Assembly (NCBI GenBank): GCA_009711765.1
Contig: VEND01000097.1
Coordinates: forward strand, 1-64,000
Source of the DNA: Bacillota bacterium
Lineage (GTDB): Bacteria; Bacillota; Clostridia; Tissierellales; MES13
Direction of reading: 5' to 3'
Length of the DNA stretch: 64,000 nucleotides
Below are positions 38,328-48,592 of this stretch, piece after piece. The translations under genes were made by a program, and so were the position numbers. Every line of letters starts with the position of its first letter. The stretch's first letter is position 1. Under the pieces are notes generated by a model, which saw only the letters and a program-made list of their open reading frames with translations, made no database searches and was not told the origin of the DNA.

Positions 38328-38840
38328 ATGAAAAGGAAATCACATATGAATTGGTCATGGATATTTATGGTTATATTTTTAACTTTAGGAATATTAGATA
38401 TTAGGTTTGGTATATTAGGTTTTATATGTATGGGAGCACCTATATATCATGCTGTTAGAGGAGACGGAAAAGTACATTGCTCAAAATATTGTCCAAGGGG
38501 ATCTATATTGGGTAAATTCTTACAAAATGTAAATTTAGATAAAAATATGCCAAAATTTTTAAAGAAAAAAACATTTAAGAATTTATTGCTTGGATTGATG
38601 ATAATAGTATTTAGTATATCTTTATTTCACGCTGGATTAAATTTTACAAAAATTGCTTTTAGCGTATTTAGATTTATGACAATGTCATTAGCAATAGGAG
38701 TAATTATGGGAGTTATTTTTAAACCTAGAAGTTGGTGTATGGTATGTCCTATGGGGCATGCAACAGGTTTAATTAAAAAATCTAAGGAAAATAAAAAAGC
38801 ATCAAAATCTAATAAAAGAATACAAACAAAAGTAGCTTAA
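38328..38840 (+). CDS. 4Fe-4S binding membrane protein (NapH-like)
   Basis: CSKYCPRGS and CMVCPMGH motifs plus TM segments. Confidence 0.75.
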   Translation: MKRKSHMNWSWIFMVIFLTLGILDIRFGILGFICMGAPIYHAVRGDGKVHCSKYCPRGSILGKFLQNVNLDKNMPKFLKKKTFKNLLLGLMIIVFSISLFHAGLNFTKIAFSVFRFMTMSLAIGVIMGVIFKPRSWCMVCPMGHATGLIKKSKENKKASKSNKRIQTKVA

Positions 38841-38977
38841 AAATCTACCCATATGGGTAGATTTTATATTTTTTTAACATTTAAAAATAATTAAAGGATA
38901 ATAAAATAGAATATTGAAGTTAATATAGTGAATATAATGTACATAGTTATGTTAATTATATAAAGGAGGTTTTTGTT

Positions 38978-40435
38978 TTGAGTAAAGTGTTAAAGGATTT
39001 AGAACCAAAGAAAGTATTTGAGTTTTTTGAAGAACTGACAAAAATACCGAGATGTTCTGGAAATGAAAAAAAGGTTAGTGATTATTTAGTTAATTTTGCT
39101 AAAGAACGTAATTTAGAAGTTATTCAAGATGAAGCTTTAAATATAGTTATAAAAAAACCAGCTACTAAAGGGTATGAGAATGCAAAAAGAGTTATTTTAC
39201 AAGGACATATGGATATGGTTTGTGAAAAAAATAAGGATACAAAGCATGACTTTTCAAAGGATCCTTTAAATTTAAGAATTAAAGATGAGTTATTAATGGC
39301 AACAGGTACAACTTTAGGTGCTGATAATGGAATAGCAGTTGCTTATTGTTTAGCATTATTAGATTCAAATGATATACCCCATCCTCCATTAGAGGTATTA
39401 GTGACTACAGAAGAAGAAACAGGTATGGGAGGAGCCCAAAAGTTAGACCCTGATAGTGTTAATGGTGATATATTAATAAATATAGACTCAGAAGAAGAGG
39501 GAGTATTTTTAGTAAGTTGTGCAGGAGGAGTTAGAACAAAGGCTAAGCTTCCTATAGAGTGGACTAATAAAGATGAGAATAAAAATTCTTATACAATTAA
39601 AATAAGAGGTTTAAAAGGCGGCCATTCAGGAATGGAGATTAATAAAGGTAGAGGAAATTCTAATAAAATTATGGGAAGAATATTATATAATTTAAACGGG
39701 TGTTTAGAGTTTGATTTAGCTGAAGTAAATGGTGGAGCTAAAATGAATGCTATACCAAGGGAAGCAGATGCTATAGTTTTAGTTGATAAAGAAAATAAAG
39801 AAAAACTAATAAATGAAATAGGTAAATGGGATAATATATTAAAAAATGAATTAAAAGCAGCAGATCCTAATGTAAGTGTTGTAGTGGATGAGTGTAAAAA
39901 AGAGGTCAAAAAGACATTTAATAAAATAACAAAGGAAAGTATAATTTCATTATATAATTTAATACCAAATGGTATTGAAACAATGAGTATGGAAATAAAA
40001 GGCTTAGTTGAAAGTTCAACTAACTTAGGTGTAGTTACAACCTATAAAAATGAAATTGTTTTAGAAAGTGCAACAAGAAGTTCAATAGAAAGTCTAAAAA
40101 GCCGTATAGTTGAAAAAACAAGTTTAGCAGCAAAAGTAACAGGCGCAGAATTTGTAACAAACGACCCTTATCCAGCATGGCAATATAATTCTGAATCTAA
40201 AATTAGAGATTTATTTGTCAAAGTTTATAAAGAAAAATTTGGAGTAAAACCAGAGATAACTGCAATACATGCAGGTTTAGAGTGTGGTTTATTTAGAGAG
40301 AAATTAGGAGATTTAGATATGATTTCTTTAGGACCTGATATGCATGATGTACATACACCTGATGAGAATTTAAGTATATCATCGACTAAAAAAACATGGG
40401 AATTTTTATTAGATGTGTTAAAAGAAATTAAGTAA
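38978..40435 (+). CDS. pepD: Aminoacyl-histidine dipeptidase PepD
   Basis: RCSGNEKKVSDYL, LQGHMDMVCEKN, LGADNGIAVAYCLALL, HAGLECGLF. Confidence 0.93.
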   Translation: MSKVLKDLEPKKVFEFFEELTKIPRCSGNEKKVSDYLVNFAKERNLEVIQDEALNIVIKKPATKGYENAKRVILQGHMDMVCEKNKDTKHDFSKDPLNLRIKDELLMATGTTLGADNGIAVAYCLALLDSNDIPHPPLEVLVTTEEETGMGGAQKLDPDSVNGDILINIDSEEEGVFLVSCAGGVRTKAKLPIEWTNKDENKNSYTIKIRGLKGGHSGMEINKGRGNSNKIMGRILYNLNGCLEFDLAEVNGGAKMNAIPREADAIVLVDKENKEKLINEIGKWDNILKNELKAADPNVSVVVDECKKEVKKTFNKITKESIISLYNLIPNGIETMSMEIKGLVESSTNLGVVTTYKNEIVLESATRSSIESLKSRIVEKTSLAAKVTGAEFVTNDPYPAWQYNSESKIRDLFVKVYKEKFGVKPEITAIHAGLECGLFREKLGDLDMISLGPDMHDVHTPDENLSISSTKKTWEFLLDVLKEIK

Positions 40436-40441
40436 TATTGT

Positions 40442-40465
40442 GCACTCGATTTATTCGAGTGCTTT
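40442..40465 (+). terminator. Intrinsic terminator
   Basis: GCACTCGATTTATTCGAGTGCTTT. Confidence 0.7.
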
Positions 40466-40481
40466 ATTACTATAAAAAGCA

Positions 40482-40528
40482 TTGACACGACTTAAACGTT
40501 CTTGTATAATGTTTGTAAAAATACAAAC
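40482..40528 (+). promoter_or_regulatory. Consensus promoter with palindrome near +1
   Basis: TTGACA-N17-TATAAT (40482-40510), then GTTTGT-AAAAAT-ACAAAC (40511-40528). Confidence 0.65.
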
Positions 40529-40550
40529 GAGGCGAAGGTGATGTTTGAAC

Positions 40551-41315
40551 ATGCGTTCTGTTGATAAGATGTTTTGGCAATCAAGTATTAATGATATAAA
40601 AAGAGGATATTGTTATGATGAAAATGAGGATGAATATATATGTTTAATTTGTGGTAAATGTTATACAAAGGGTATAATATATCCTTTTGAAGGTAAGCTT
40701 TATGAAGCTGAAAAGGCAGTTAAAAAACATATTAAAGATGAACATGGAAGTACTTTTGATTATCTTGTAAATATGAGTAAAAAATATACAGGTCTTACAA
40801 ATGTACAAAAGGAATTATTAACTTGTTTTTTTGAAGGTTTAAGTGATAAAGAAATAGTAGGTAAACATGGTTCTGGAAGTACTTCTACTATAAGAAATCA
40901 TCGTTTTAGATTAAAGGAGAAAGAAAAACAAGCAAAGGTTTTCCTGGCAATAATGGATTTACTAAGAGAAAAAGATAAAAACGAAACTGAATTTATAAGC
41001 ATTCATAAGGGTGCTAAAATGGTTGATGAAAGGTATGCTATTACAAAGAAGGAAAGGAAGAAAGTTTTAAAAAATTATTTTGAAGATGAAAAAAAACAAA
41101 CCCTTAAAACTATACCAAGTAAGGAAAAGAAAAAAATTATAGTACTACAACATATTATGAAACATTTTGATAGAAATAAAAGATATACAGAAAAAGAAGT
41201 AAATAAAATATTAATTAGTTTTTATGAAGATTATGTTACACTGAGAAGATATTTAATAGAGTATGGGTTTATGGAAAGAAATAAAGATTGTAAATATTAT
41301 TGGGTTAAAGTATAG
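40551..41315 (+). CDS. DUF2087-type transcriptional regulator
   Basis: LTNVQKELLTCFFEGLSDKEIVGKHG HTH; C-terminal MKHFDRNKRYTEKEVNKILISFYEDYVTLRRYLIEYGFMER. Confidence 0.8.
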   Translation: MRSVDKMFWQSSINDIKRGYCYDENEDEYICLICGKCYTKGIIYPFEGKLYEAEKAVKKHIKDEHGSTFDYLVNMSKKYTGLTNVQKELLTCFFEGLSDKEIVGKHGSGSTSTIRNHRFRLKEKEKQAKVFLAIMDLLREKDKNETEFISIHKGAKMVDERYAITKKERKKVLKNYFEDEKKQTLKTIPSKEKKKIIVLQHIMKHFDRNKRYTEKEVNKILISFYEDYVTLRRYLIEYGFMERNKDCKYYWVKV

Positions 41316-41467
41316 TATAATAATAAAGAAATATTTAAGAAAGTTATATCCACAGACACATATGATTTTTGTGAAAATAAGACGAAGTTTTAATAGGAAA
41401 GATAAAAGGATTTAGTAAAAGAATATTGAATTTTATATAAAGATTACTTTATAAAGGAGAATGCCAA

Positions 41468-41797
41468 GTGAAAGATAATAAAGGATGCAATTGTAACCAC
41501 AACCACGATCATAACCATGACGGATGTAATTGTGATGGGGATAATCATGGGCACCATAAAGTTATTCATTTAACTTTAGAAGATAATAGCACAATAGACT
41601 GTACTGTTATTGGTGAGTTTGATGTAGATAAAAAAAATTATATAGCACTACTTACTGAGGATGAAAGGGTTTTTATATATGAGTATAAAAATAAAAATGA
41701 TAAAGGAATAGAACTACTAAATATTGAAAATGAAGATGAGTTTAACTTAGTTTCAGAGAGATTTAATGAGTTGTTTAATCAAGAAGAGGGGGAGTAA
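41468..41797 (+). CDS. DUF1292 domain protein with His/Cys-rich N-terminus
   Basis: MKDNKGCNCNHNHDHNHDGCNCDGDNHGHHK then DUF1292-like domain. Confidence 0.8.
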   Translation: MKDNKGCNCNHNHDHNHDGCNCDGDNHGHHKVIHLTLEDNSTIDCTVIGEFDVDKKNYIALLTEDERVFIYEYKNKNDKGIELLNIENEDEFNLVSERFNELFNQEEGE

Positions 41798-41799
41798 TC

Positions 41800-43101
41800 T
41801 TGAATATAGAACAAAAGTTTGCAAATGAATTAATAGACTTTATATATGAGAGTCCAAGTCCATTTCATGTTGTTGAAAATGTACGAGAAAACCTTCTAGG
41901 TAAAGGTTTTAAAGAACTTAAACTTACAGATAAATGGAATTTAAATAAGGGTGGCAAGTATTTTATTTCTAAAAATGAATCAGCGGTGGTTGCTTTTGTT
42001 GTAGGAAATGGAGAAATTGAAAAAGAGGGCTTTAAACTTATTGGAGCCCATACAGATGCACCTACATTTAGAATTAAGCCTTCTCCAGAGATGGTTGTTA
42101 ATAATAATTATCTAAAGTTAAATACAGAAGTTTATGGTGGACCTATATTAAATACTTGGTTTGATAGACCCCTTAGTATAGCAGGAAGAGTTACTTTAAA
42201 AAGCGATAATATAATGTGTCCAGATAGCCGATTAATAAAGATAGATGAGCCAATATTAATTATACCTAATGTGGCTATACATATGAATGGAAAGGTAAAT
42301 GAAGGAAAAGAAATAAATAAACAAAAGGATACTTTACCATTACTTTCATTAATAAATGAAAAATTTGAAAAGGATAATTATCTAGTAAAAATATTAGCAA
42401 ATAAATTAAATGTAGATATAGATGAGATTATTGACTTTGATTTATTTTTATATGAATATGAAAAGGGAACTATAATGGGATTAAATAATGAATTTATCTC
42501 AGCAGGAAAATTAGATGATTTAGCTATGGTACATGCAGGAATTGAAGCTTTAATTAATAGTAAAGTATCTAAAGCTACAAACGTAATGGTTTGTTTTGAT
42601 AATGAAGAAGTTGGTAGTAGAACTAAACAAGGAGCAGGTTCTCCTATGCTTAAAAATATATTAGAAAGAATAACTTTAGCTCTTAGAAAGGATAGGTCTG
42701 AATTTATTAGAGCTATCTATAATTCCTTTATAATATCAGCAGATATGGCCCATGCTTTACATCCAAATGCTACAGAAAAGCATGATCCTGTTAATAAACC
42801 GGTTATAAATAAAGGACCTGTAATAAAAATTAATGCAAATCAAGCCTATACTACAGATAGTGATTCTAATTCTGTATATGAAGAAATTTGTAAAAAAGCA
42901 GAAGTACCTGTACAAAAGTTTGTAAATCGCTCAGATGAAAGGGGAGGAAGTACTATAGGACCTATTTCATCAAGTCAACTAGATATAAGATCAATAGATA
43001 TAGGAAACCCAATGCTTGCTATGCATTCAGTAAGAGAATTAGGTGGAGTATTAGACCATTACTATGTTAAGAAATCTTTTGAAGAATTTTATAATCTATA
43101 A
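41800..43101 (+). CDS. M18 family aminopeptidase
   Basis: SPSPFHVVENV, IGAHTDAP, GGPILNTWFDRPLS, FDNEEVGSRTKQGAGSP. Confidence 0.95.
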   Translation: MNIEQKFANELIDFIYESPSPFHVVENVRENLLGKGFKELKLTDKWNLNKGGKYFISKNESAVVAFVVGNGEIEKEGFKLIGAHTDAPTFRIKPSPEMVVNNNYLKLNTEVYGGPILNTWFDRPLSIAGRVTLKSDNIMCPDSRLIKIDEPILIIPNVAIHMNGKVNEGKEINKQKDTLPLLSLINEKFEKDNYLVKILANKLNVDIDEIIDFDLFLYEYEKGTIMGLNNEFISAGKLDDLAMVHAGIEALINSKVSKATNVMVCFDNEEVGSRTKQGAGSPMLKNILERITLALRKDRSEFIRAIYNSFIISADMAHALHPNATEKHDPVNKPVINKGPVIKINANQAYTTDSDSNSVYEEICKKAEVPVQKFVNRSDERGGSTIGPISSSQLDIRSIDIGNPMLAMHSVRELGGVLDHYYVKKSFEEFYNL

Positions 43102-43106
43102 ACTTT

Positions 43107-43138
43107 AAGGATACAGTTTTTTTACTGTATCCTTTTAA
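43107..43138 (+). terminator. Intrinsic terminator
   Basis: AAGGATACAGTTTTTTTACTGTATCCTTTTAA. Confidence 0.8.
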
Positions 43139-43189
43139 ATTTGTATTTATGGGGTAAATTAATAATAAATACATAGTAGAGGTGATATT

Positions 43190-43765
43190 TTGGCTCATAA
43201 ATTTAATCCTAAAAATAAGGGGAAATTAGATGATATATTACGGGAAAGAGAAATGCCACCAAAAGAAACGTTGAAAAAATTATATCTAAAAAGGGGTGAA
43301 GATGTATTAGATATAGGATGTGGAATAGGTTATTTTACTATGGCTGCATCGGAAATTATAGGAGATAATGGAAAAGTATATGCAACTGATGTATCAAGGG
43401 ATATGTTAAAAGAGCTAGAAATTAGACTTCATAAAAAGAGAAAAGATAATGTTAAAGTAATTAAAGGTTTTGAATATGATACAGACATTAATAAAACTTT
43501 AGTTGACTTTATACTTATTTCTAATGTATTACATGAAGTAGAGGATAAGAAAAAATTTTTAAATAATTATCTTAAAAAGCTAAAAAATGGAGGCAAATTA
43601 GCTATTATTGAATGGAAAAAAACTATAACAAAATCAGGCCCTCCATATAAAGAAAGAATAGATATAAAAAAACTTTTAAAGATATTTAAAGAACATAATA
43701 TAGAAATTATAAAGGATATAGATTTAACAGATACTCACTATGGAGTTGTTGGAATTAAAAGATAA
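43190..43765 (+). CDS. Class I SAM-dependent methyltransferase
   Basis: VLDIGCGIGYFTMAASEIIGDNGKVYATDVS. Confidence 0.9.
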   Translation: MAHKFNPKNKGKLDDILREREMPPKETLKKLYLKRGEDVLDIGCGIGYFTMAASEIIGDNGKVYATDVSRDMLKELEIRLHKKRKDNVKVIKGFEYDTDINKTLVDFILISNVLHEVEDKKKFLNNYLKKLKNGGKLAIIEWKKTITKSGPPYKERIDIKKLLKIFKEHNIEIIKDIDLTDTHYGVVGIKR

Positions 43766-43788
43766 GGATGGGGTTATCCCCATCCATT

Positions 43789-44451
43789 TTAATATTTACC
43801 TACATATTCCCAACCTAGTTTTATACCTGGATCTCCTGGGACCCATCCTGCTTGAGCTCCTCTACCGGTTTTTCTATTAAATTGTAGTCCTGCTATAATC
43901 CTTAATATTTCATCTATATTTCTTCCTACAGGTTGGGGATTAATAATTATAGATTGTATTTTACCCTCAGGGTCAATAATAAAGGCTCCTCTATATGCAA
44001 AACCCTCTTTTTCATTGAGAATTCCATACATTCTTGATACTTTTTGAGTTCTATCTGATAATAGAGGATAATTAATTAATTTTGCAGAAGGAGATGTCTC
44101 TTTAAATATTTTATGAGAGTATATACTATCTGTACTTATTGCTAGTACTTCAGTGTTTAAATCTTTAAATTCATTATATTTTTCAGCAACTGCTGCTAAT
44201 TCTGTAGGTCAAACAAAGGTGAAATTTGAACCATAGAAAAACAAAACTACCCAGCTTCCTAAATAATCTGATAAAGATACATTCGTAGGTTCATTATTTA
44301 CAATACCTTGTAATGTAAAATCAGGAGCCTTATCTCCTAGGTTAAAATAATCATAATATCTATTATTTAATATACTCTTATTAGAATATCTAAATGATTT
44401 TGGTCTATAATTAAGATATCTAGGAACGTAATACCAATAATAACTATTCAT
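43789..44451 (-). CDS. Peroxiredoxin, selenoprotein (in-frame TGA 44209-44211 at the peroxidatic position)
   Basis: NLGDKAPDFTLQG...VVLFFYGSNFTFV-U-PTELAAVAEKYNEF...VLAISTDS...RGAFIIDPEGKIQSI; SD AAAGGAGTG before ATG at 44451. Confidence 0.88.
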
Positions 44452-44552
44452 ATCTACACTCCTTTCAAATTTATTCAATATATATTATGCATATATAATG
44501 GGACTTGTTAATCTTATATAAAAACTGATATAGTGAAAAAGAGGTGTTGAAA

Positions 44553-45389
44553 ATGAAATATAAATTAATTGCTATAGATTTAGATGGAACCTTACTTACT
44601 GATAATAAAAAATTATTAAAAGAAAATAAAAGAATTCTTAAATTATTAAATGATATGTCTGTTGAAATAGTTATAGCAACTGGAAGAAGATATTGGGCAG
44701 CTAAAAATTTTGTTAAAGAACTTAATATGGATTTAGTTGTAATGGCTAACAATGGAAATATAGTTAGAAAAATAGATGATGATAGTATCTTAGTTAGTAA
44801 ATATTTAGATAAGGATGACTTTTTTAAACTTATTAAAAAAGGAAAAGATAAAAGTTTATATCCTGTTATACATGTAGATCATTACGATGAAGGATATGAT
44901 ATTATTATAGAGTTAGATATTAATAATGAAAAATATTCTAAATATATGCATAATAATCTAGAGCGGTTTAGGCAGATAGAAAGTATATCAGATTATGAAA
45001 ATCCCAAAGTATTATCAGTTTGTTATATGTCAGATTATGAAATTTTAAAAAAATTTGAAAATAATTTAAAGAATAAATTTCCTAATAAGTATAATTCACA
45101 TATTATGAATAATACACCAACAGTAGGACCAATTTTAGAGGTTATGAATCCCTTAGGTTCTAAATGGACTTCATTAAAAGAATATGCTTTGGATAAAGGA
45201 ATTAATATAGATGAAATAATAGCTATTGGTGATGATAATAATGATGTAGAAATGATACAAAATGCTGGCTTAGGTATAGGGATGAAAAATTGCTCACAAG
45301 CAGTGAAGAAAGTTGCTGATATTATTACAGATAAAAATAATAACGAAGCAGGGGTAGCTTCTATACTTAAAAAAATTTATAAACTATAA
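44553..45389 (+). CDS. Cof-type HAD-IIB family hydrolase
   Basis: LIAIDLDGTLLT, IATGRR, IAIGDDNNDVEMIQNAGLGIGM. Confidence 0.93.
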   Translation: MKYKLIAIDLDGTLLTDNKKLLKENKRILKLLNDMSVEIVIATGRRYWAAKNFVKELNMDLVVMANNGNIVRKIDDDSILVSKYLDKDDFFKLIKKGKDKSLYPVIHVDHYDEGYDIIIELDINNEKYSKYMHNNLERFRQIESISDYENPKVLSVCYMSDYEILKKFENNLKNKFPNKYNSHIMNNTPTVGPILEVMNPLGSKWTSLKEYALDKGINIDEIIAIGDDNNDVEMIQNAGLGIGMKNCSQAVKKVADIITDKNNNEAGVASILKKIYKL

Positions 45390-45464
45390 TAATTAAAGTT
45401 ATTTTGCATATTTATTTAACCCCTTTAATATAATTTACTATCAACTATATTAGGGGGAGTATAT

Positions 45465-45650
45465 ATGAAAATAATAAACGCTATAGCTTCTATACTTATC
45501 ATTATCGGTGCATTAAATTGGGGATTAGTTGGACTTTTTAAGGTTAATTTAGTTGAATCAATATTTAAGAAAGATTCACTAATAACAAAAATGATTTACA
45601 TATTAGTGGGATTGGCAGGTTTATGGACAATTTTGTATTTGATTTTTTAA
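45465..45650 (+). CDS. DUF378 family protein
   Basis: INAIASILIIIGALNWGLVGLF. Confidence 0.88.
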   Translation: MKIINAIASILIIIGALNWGLVGLFKVNLVESIFKKDSLITKMIYILVGLAGLWTILYLIF

Positions 45651-45749
45651 CCTAAGCACATGCTTAGGTTATTTTCTTGTTGAAAAAAATATTATTTTAA
45701 GCTAAAATTTAATTAGAGACTCTAAACATATGATGAAGGAAGTGAAAAA

Positions 45750-46676
45750 ATGGAAAAATATAGAGAGTATCTCCCCATAATAGCAGGATTTTTAATATCG
45801 ATTATTTTTGGTTTTTCTTTTTTATTTACAAAAATAGGATTAATGAATATTGATAATGACCCATTTCATTTATTAGGTTTTAGATTTGCTGTGGCTGCAG
45901 TAATTTTAACTATATTAATGATATTTGGAATAATAAAAATAAATTTTAAGGGTAAGAAGCTTCATATATTATTTTTATTATCTCTTTTTCAACCAATAAC
46001 TTATTTTATATGTGAAACCGTGGGAATAAAAATGACTTCTTCTTCAGAAGCAGGGATGATGATAGCTTTAATTCCTGTAATTGTTACGATTTTTGGAGCG
46101 TTATTTTTAAAAGAGAAACCATCATTATTACAGACTGTTTTTGTTATAACTTCAGTGGCTGGTGTTTTATTTATTAATATTATGAAGGGTGAAACAACTG
46201 GAAATATTACTGGAATGTTAATATTATTAGGAGCTATTATAGCGGCAGGCTTTTTTAATATTTTATCTAGAAAATCATCCCTTCATTTTAAACCAGTTGA
46301 AATTACTTTTATAATGATGTGGGTTGGAGCTATTGTTTTTAATGGAATTTCAATTACACAACATGTATTAAATAATGAGTTAAATACATATCTTATACCA
46401 CTGGGTAATATAAAAGTAGTTATATCAATTCTTTATTTGGGTATACTATCTTCAGTAATAGCTTTTTTTATGGTTAATTTTATGTTATCAAAAATAGAGG
46501 CTTCTAAATCGGCAGTTTTCGCTAATATAACAACTATAATTTCTATACTAGCTGGAGTTATTATATTAGGTGAGGATTTTTATTGGTATCATATTTTAGG
46601 AGGAATATTGATATTAGTAGGAGTTTGGGGTACAAACTACTATGGAAAAAAAGAAAGGACATTAAAGGTTAAATAG
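45750..46676 (+). CDS. DMT/EamA family transporter
   Basis: 10-TM EamA repeats. Confidence 0.88.
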   Translation: MEKYREYLPIIAGFLISIIFGFSFLFTKIGLMNIDNDPFHLLGFRFAVAAVILTILMIFGIIKINFKGKKLHILFLLSLFQPITYFICETVGIKMTSSSEAGMMIALIPVIVTIFGALFLKEKPSLLQTVFVITSVAGVLFINIMKGETTGNITGMLILLGAIIAAGFFNILSRKSSLHFKPVEITFIMMWVGAIVFNGISITQHVLNNELNTYLIPLGNIKVVISILYLGILSSVIAFFMVNFMLSKIEASKSAVFANITTIISILAGVIILGEDFYWYHILGGILILVGVWGTNYYGKKERTLKVK

Positions 46677-46747
46677 GCAAAAATTAGACAATAGTCTATT
46701 TTTCTGTTATCATAGCAATGAATAGATAATAAAGGAGAGTTTATTTA

Positions 46748-47494
46748 ATGGAAAATAATAAAGTTTTAGCTGTAGTTGAAGGTAAAGAAATAACACAAAA
46801 TGATGTTAATGCGCTTTTACAGGGTCTAGGACCACAACAAGCGATGCAATTTAATTCTGAAGAAGGAAAGAAAAAACTTTTACAAGAATTAATTAATCAA
46901 GAATTATTTTACTTAGATGCTAAGAAAAAAGATTTAGACAAAGAAGAAGATTATAAAAAAGAATTAGAAAAGACAAAAGAAAATCTTTTAAAGCAATATG
47001 CAATAAGAAAGCTTTTAAGTGATGCTAAGGTAACAGAACAAGAAGTTACTGATTACTATGAAGAGAATAAAGAAAAATTCAAAAGCCCAGAAAGTGTAAA
47101 GGCTAGTCATATATTAGTTGATGAAGAAGAAAAAGCTAAAGAAATAAAGAAAGAATTAAATGATGGATTAGAATTTGCAGAAGCTGCAAAAAAATATTCT
47201 AAATGTCCTTCTAAAGAAAAAGGCGGAGATTTAGGATCATTCTCTAAAGGAAAAATGGTTCCTGAATTTGAAGAAGCTGCATTCAAAATGGAAAATGGAG
47301 AAATTAGTGAGCCAGTAAAAACTCAATTTGGATATCACATAATTAAAGTAGAAGATAAACAAGCAGAATCTCAAAAGACTTTAAATGAAGTTAAAGATCA
47401 ATTAACTCAACAATTAATGGCTATGAAGCAGAATAAATTATATTTAAATGCTGCTAATGAGCTTAAAGAAGAGTATAGTGTAGAAGTTAAATAA
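46748..47494 (+). CDS. Parvulin-type peptidylprolyl isomerase (PpiC/SurA-like)
   Basis: VKASHILVDEEEKAKEIK...KCPSKEKGGDLGSFSKGKMVPEFEEAAF...VKTQFGYHIIKV. Confidence 0.93.
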   Translation: MENNKVLAVVEGKEITQNDVNALLQGLGPQQAMQFNSEEGKKKLLQELINQELFYLDAKKKDLDKEEDYKKELEKTKENLLKQYAIRKLLSDAKVTEQEVTDYYEENKEKFKSPESVKASHILVDEEEKAKEIKKELNDGLEFAEAAKKYSKCPSKEKGGDLGSFSKGKMVPEFEEAAFKMENGEISEPVKTQFGYHIIKVEDKQAESQKTLNEVKDQLTQQLMAMKQNKLYLNAANELKEEYSVEVK

Positions 47495-47542
47495 TTAACT
47501 TTATGTATAAGTGGAATGTCATTTTGACATTCCACTTAATTT

Positions 47543-47737
47543 TTAGTGAACTGAATAATTTTTCTCTCCATTTTCTCTGTGTTGAACTAAATCTATTGAA
47601 CCTAAAACAACATGGGCCAATCCAAATCCTATTACACCCCATGCAACGGTTTCTGGCATAAATTTTTTTGCTGCATATGCACCTGTAGAGACTGCAGTAC
47701 CTAATGCAGTAGGAATTAAACCTTCTCTTACTTGCAT
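47543..47737 (-). CDS. Small hydrophobic conserved-looking protein
   Basis: 64 aa, SD AGGAGG, TM segments. Confidence 0.6.
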   Translation of the reverse strand: MQVREGLIPTALGTAVSTGAYAAKKFMPETVAWGVIGFGLAHVVLGSIDLVQHRENGEKNYSVH

Positions 47738-47913
47738 AATATTACCTCCTTATTTTTAAGGGATATTAATATTTTCTCCAAAATAGTTTAAAATAGTAGA
47801 TGATAAATTAATCAAATAAAGGACTATTTAGATAAAGTGGAATTATTTTTGTATTTTTTTATATAATATTTTATTATTAACATAGGAAAAGTTTTTATGA
47901 AAGGAGAAAATAT

Positions 47914-48465
47914 ATGACAACTTGGAAAAGTTTTGGACATAGAGGAGATGTTTTAGAGGAATTAATAATTTTTACAAACGAACAATATAGAAAAAGAAAT
48001 CTAGGACGTATAGATAAAGTTCCTACTCCAGTAACAGTGACTAAAATAGATAATCAAGGTAGAATTACTAAAGCTTTCTTTGAAAAAAAGGGTACTGTTG
48101 ATTTTAATGGATTAATACAGGGAATAGGAGTATATTTCGATGCAAAAGAAACAGAAAAAAAGAGTTTACCCTTAGCAAATATTCATAAACATCAAATAGA
48201 TTATATGGTTGATATGGATAAACAAAAGGGATTAGCTTTCATTTTAGCCCATTTTAAATATTATAATGAATATTACTTGATACCTTTAGAAGTGCTTTTA
48301 CATTATTATAATAATAGTTTAAAAGGTGGAAGAAAATCTATACCATATAAAGCATTAAATAAAGATTTTTTAATATTTAAAAGTCCAAATGGTGTACTTG
48401 ATTATTTACCAGTATTAAATATATATTTAAAATATAAAAAAAATAATAAATTTATAAATCTTTAG
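47914..48465 (+). CDS. Hypothetical protein, possible recombination/nuclease-like (RecU-like N-terminus)
   Basis: FGHRGDVLEELIIFTNEQYRKRNLGRIDKVPTPVTVT; SD AAGGAG. Confidence 0.6.
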   Translation: MTTWKSFGHRGDVLEELIIFTNEQYRKRNLGRIDKVPTPVTVTKIDNQGRITKAFFEKKGTVDFNGLIQGIGVYFDAKETEKKSLPLANIHKHQIDYMVDMDKQKGLAFILAHFKYYNEYYLIPLEVLLHYYNNSLKGGRKSIPYKALNKDFLIFKSPNGVLDYLPVLNIYLKYKKNNKFINL

Positions 48466-48592
48466 TATAGTTTATCCTTTAACACAATGAGTGTTAAGGG
48501 ATATATTAATTTTTTTCCAATACTTTACTTTTACAGTTTATGTTTATTAATATAAAATAGTTATATAATACTCTTATAAAGAGGTGTAAAAG

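Noticed and set aside
44471-44752. 93-aa minus-strand ORF
   Set aside because: Antisense to the start of the HAD hydrolase; spurious.
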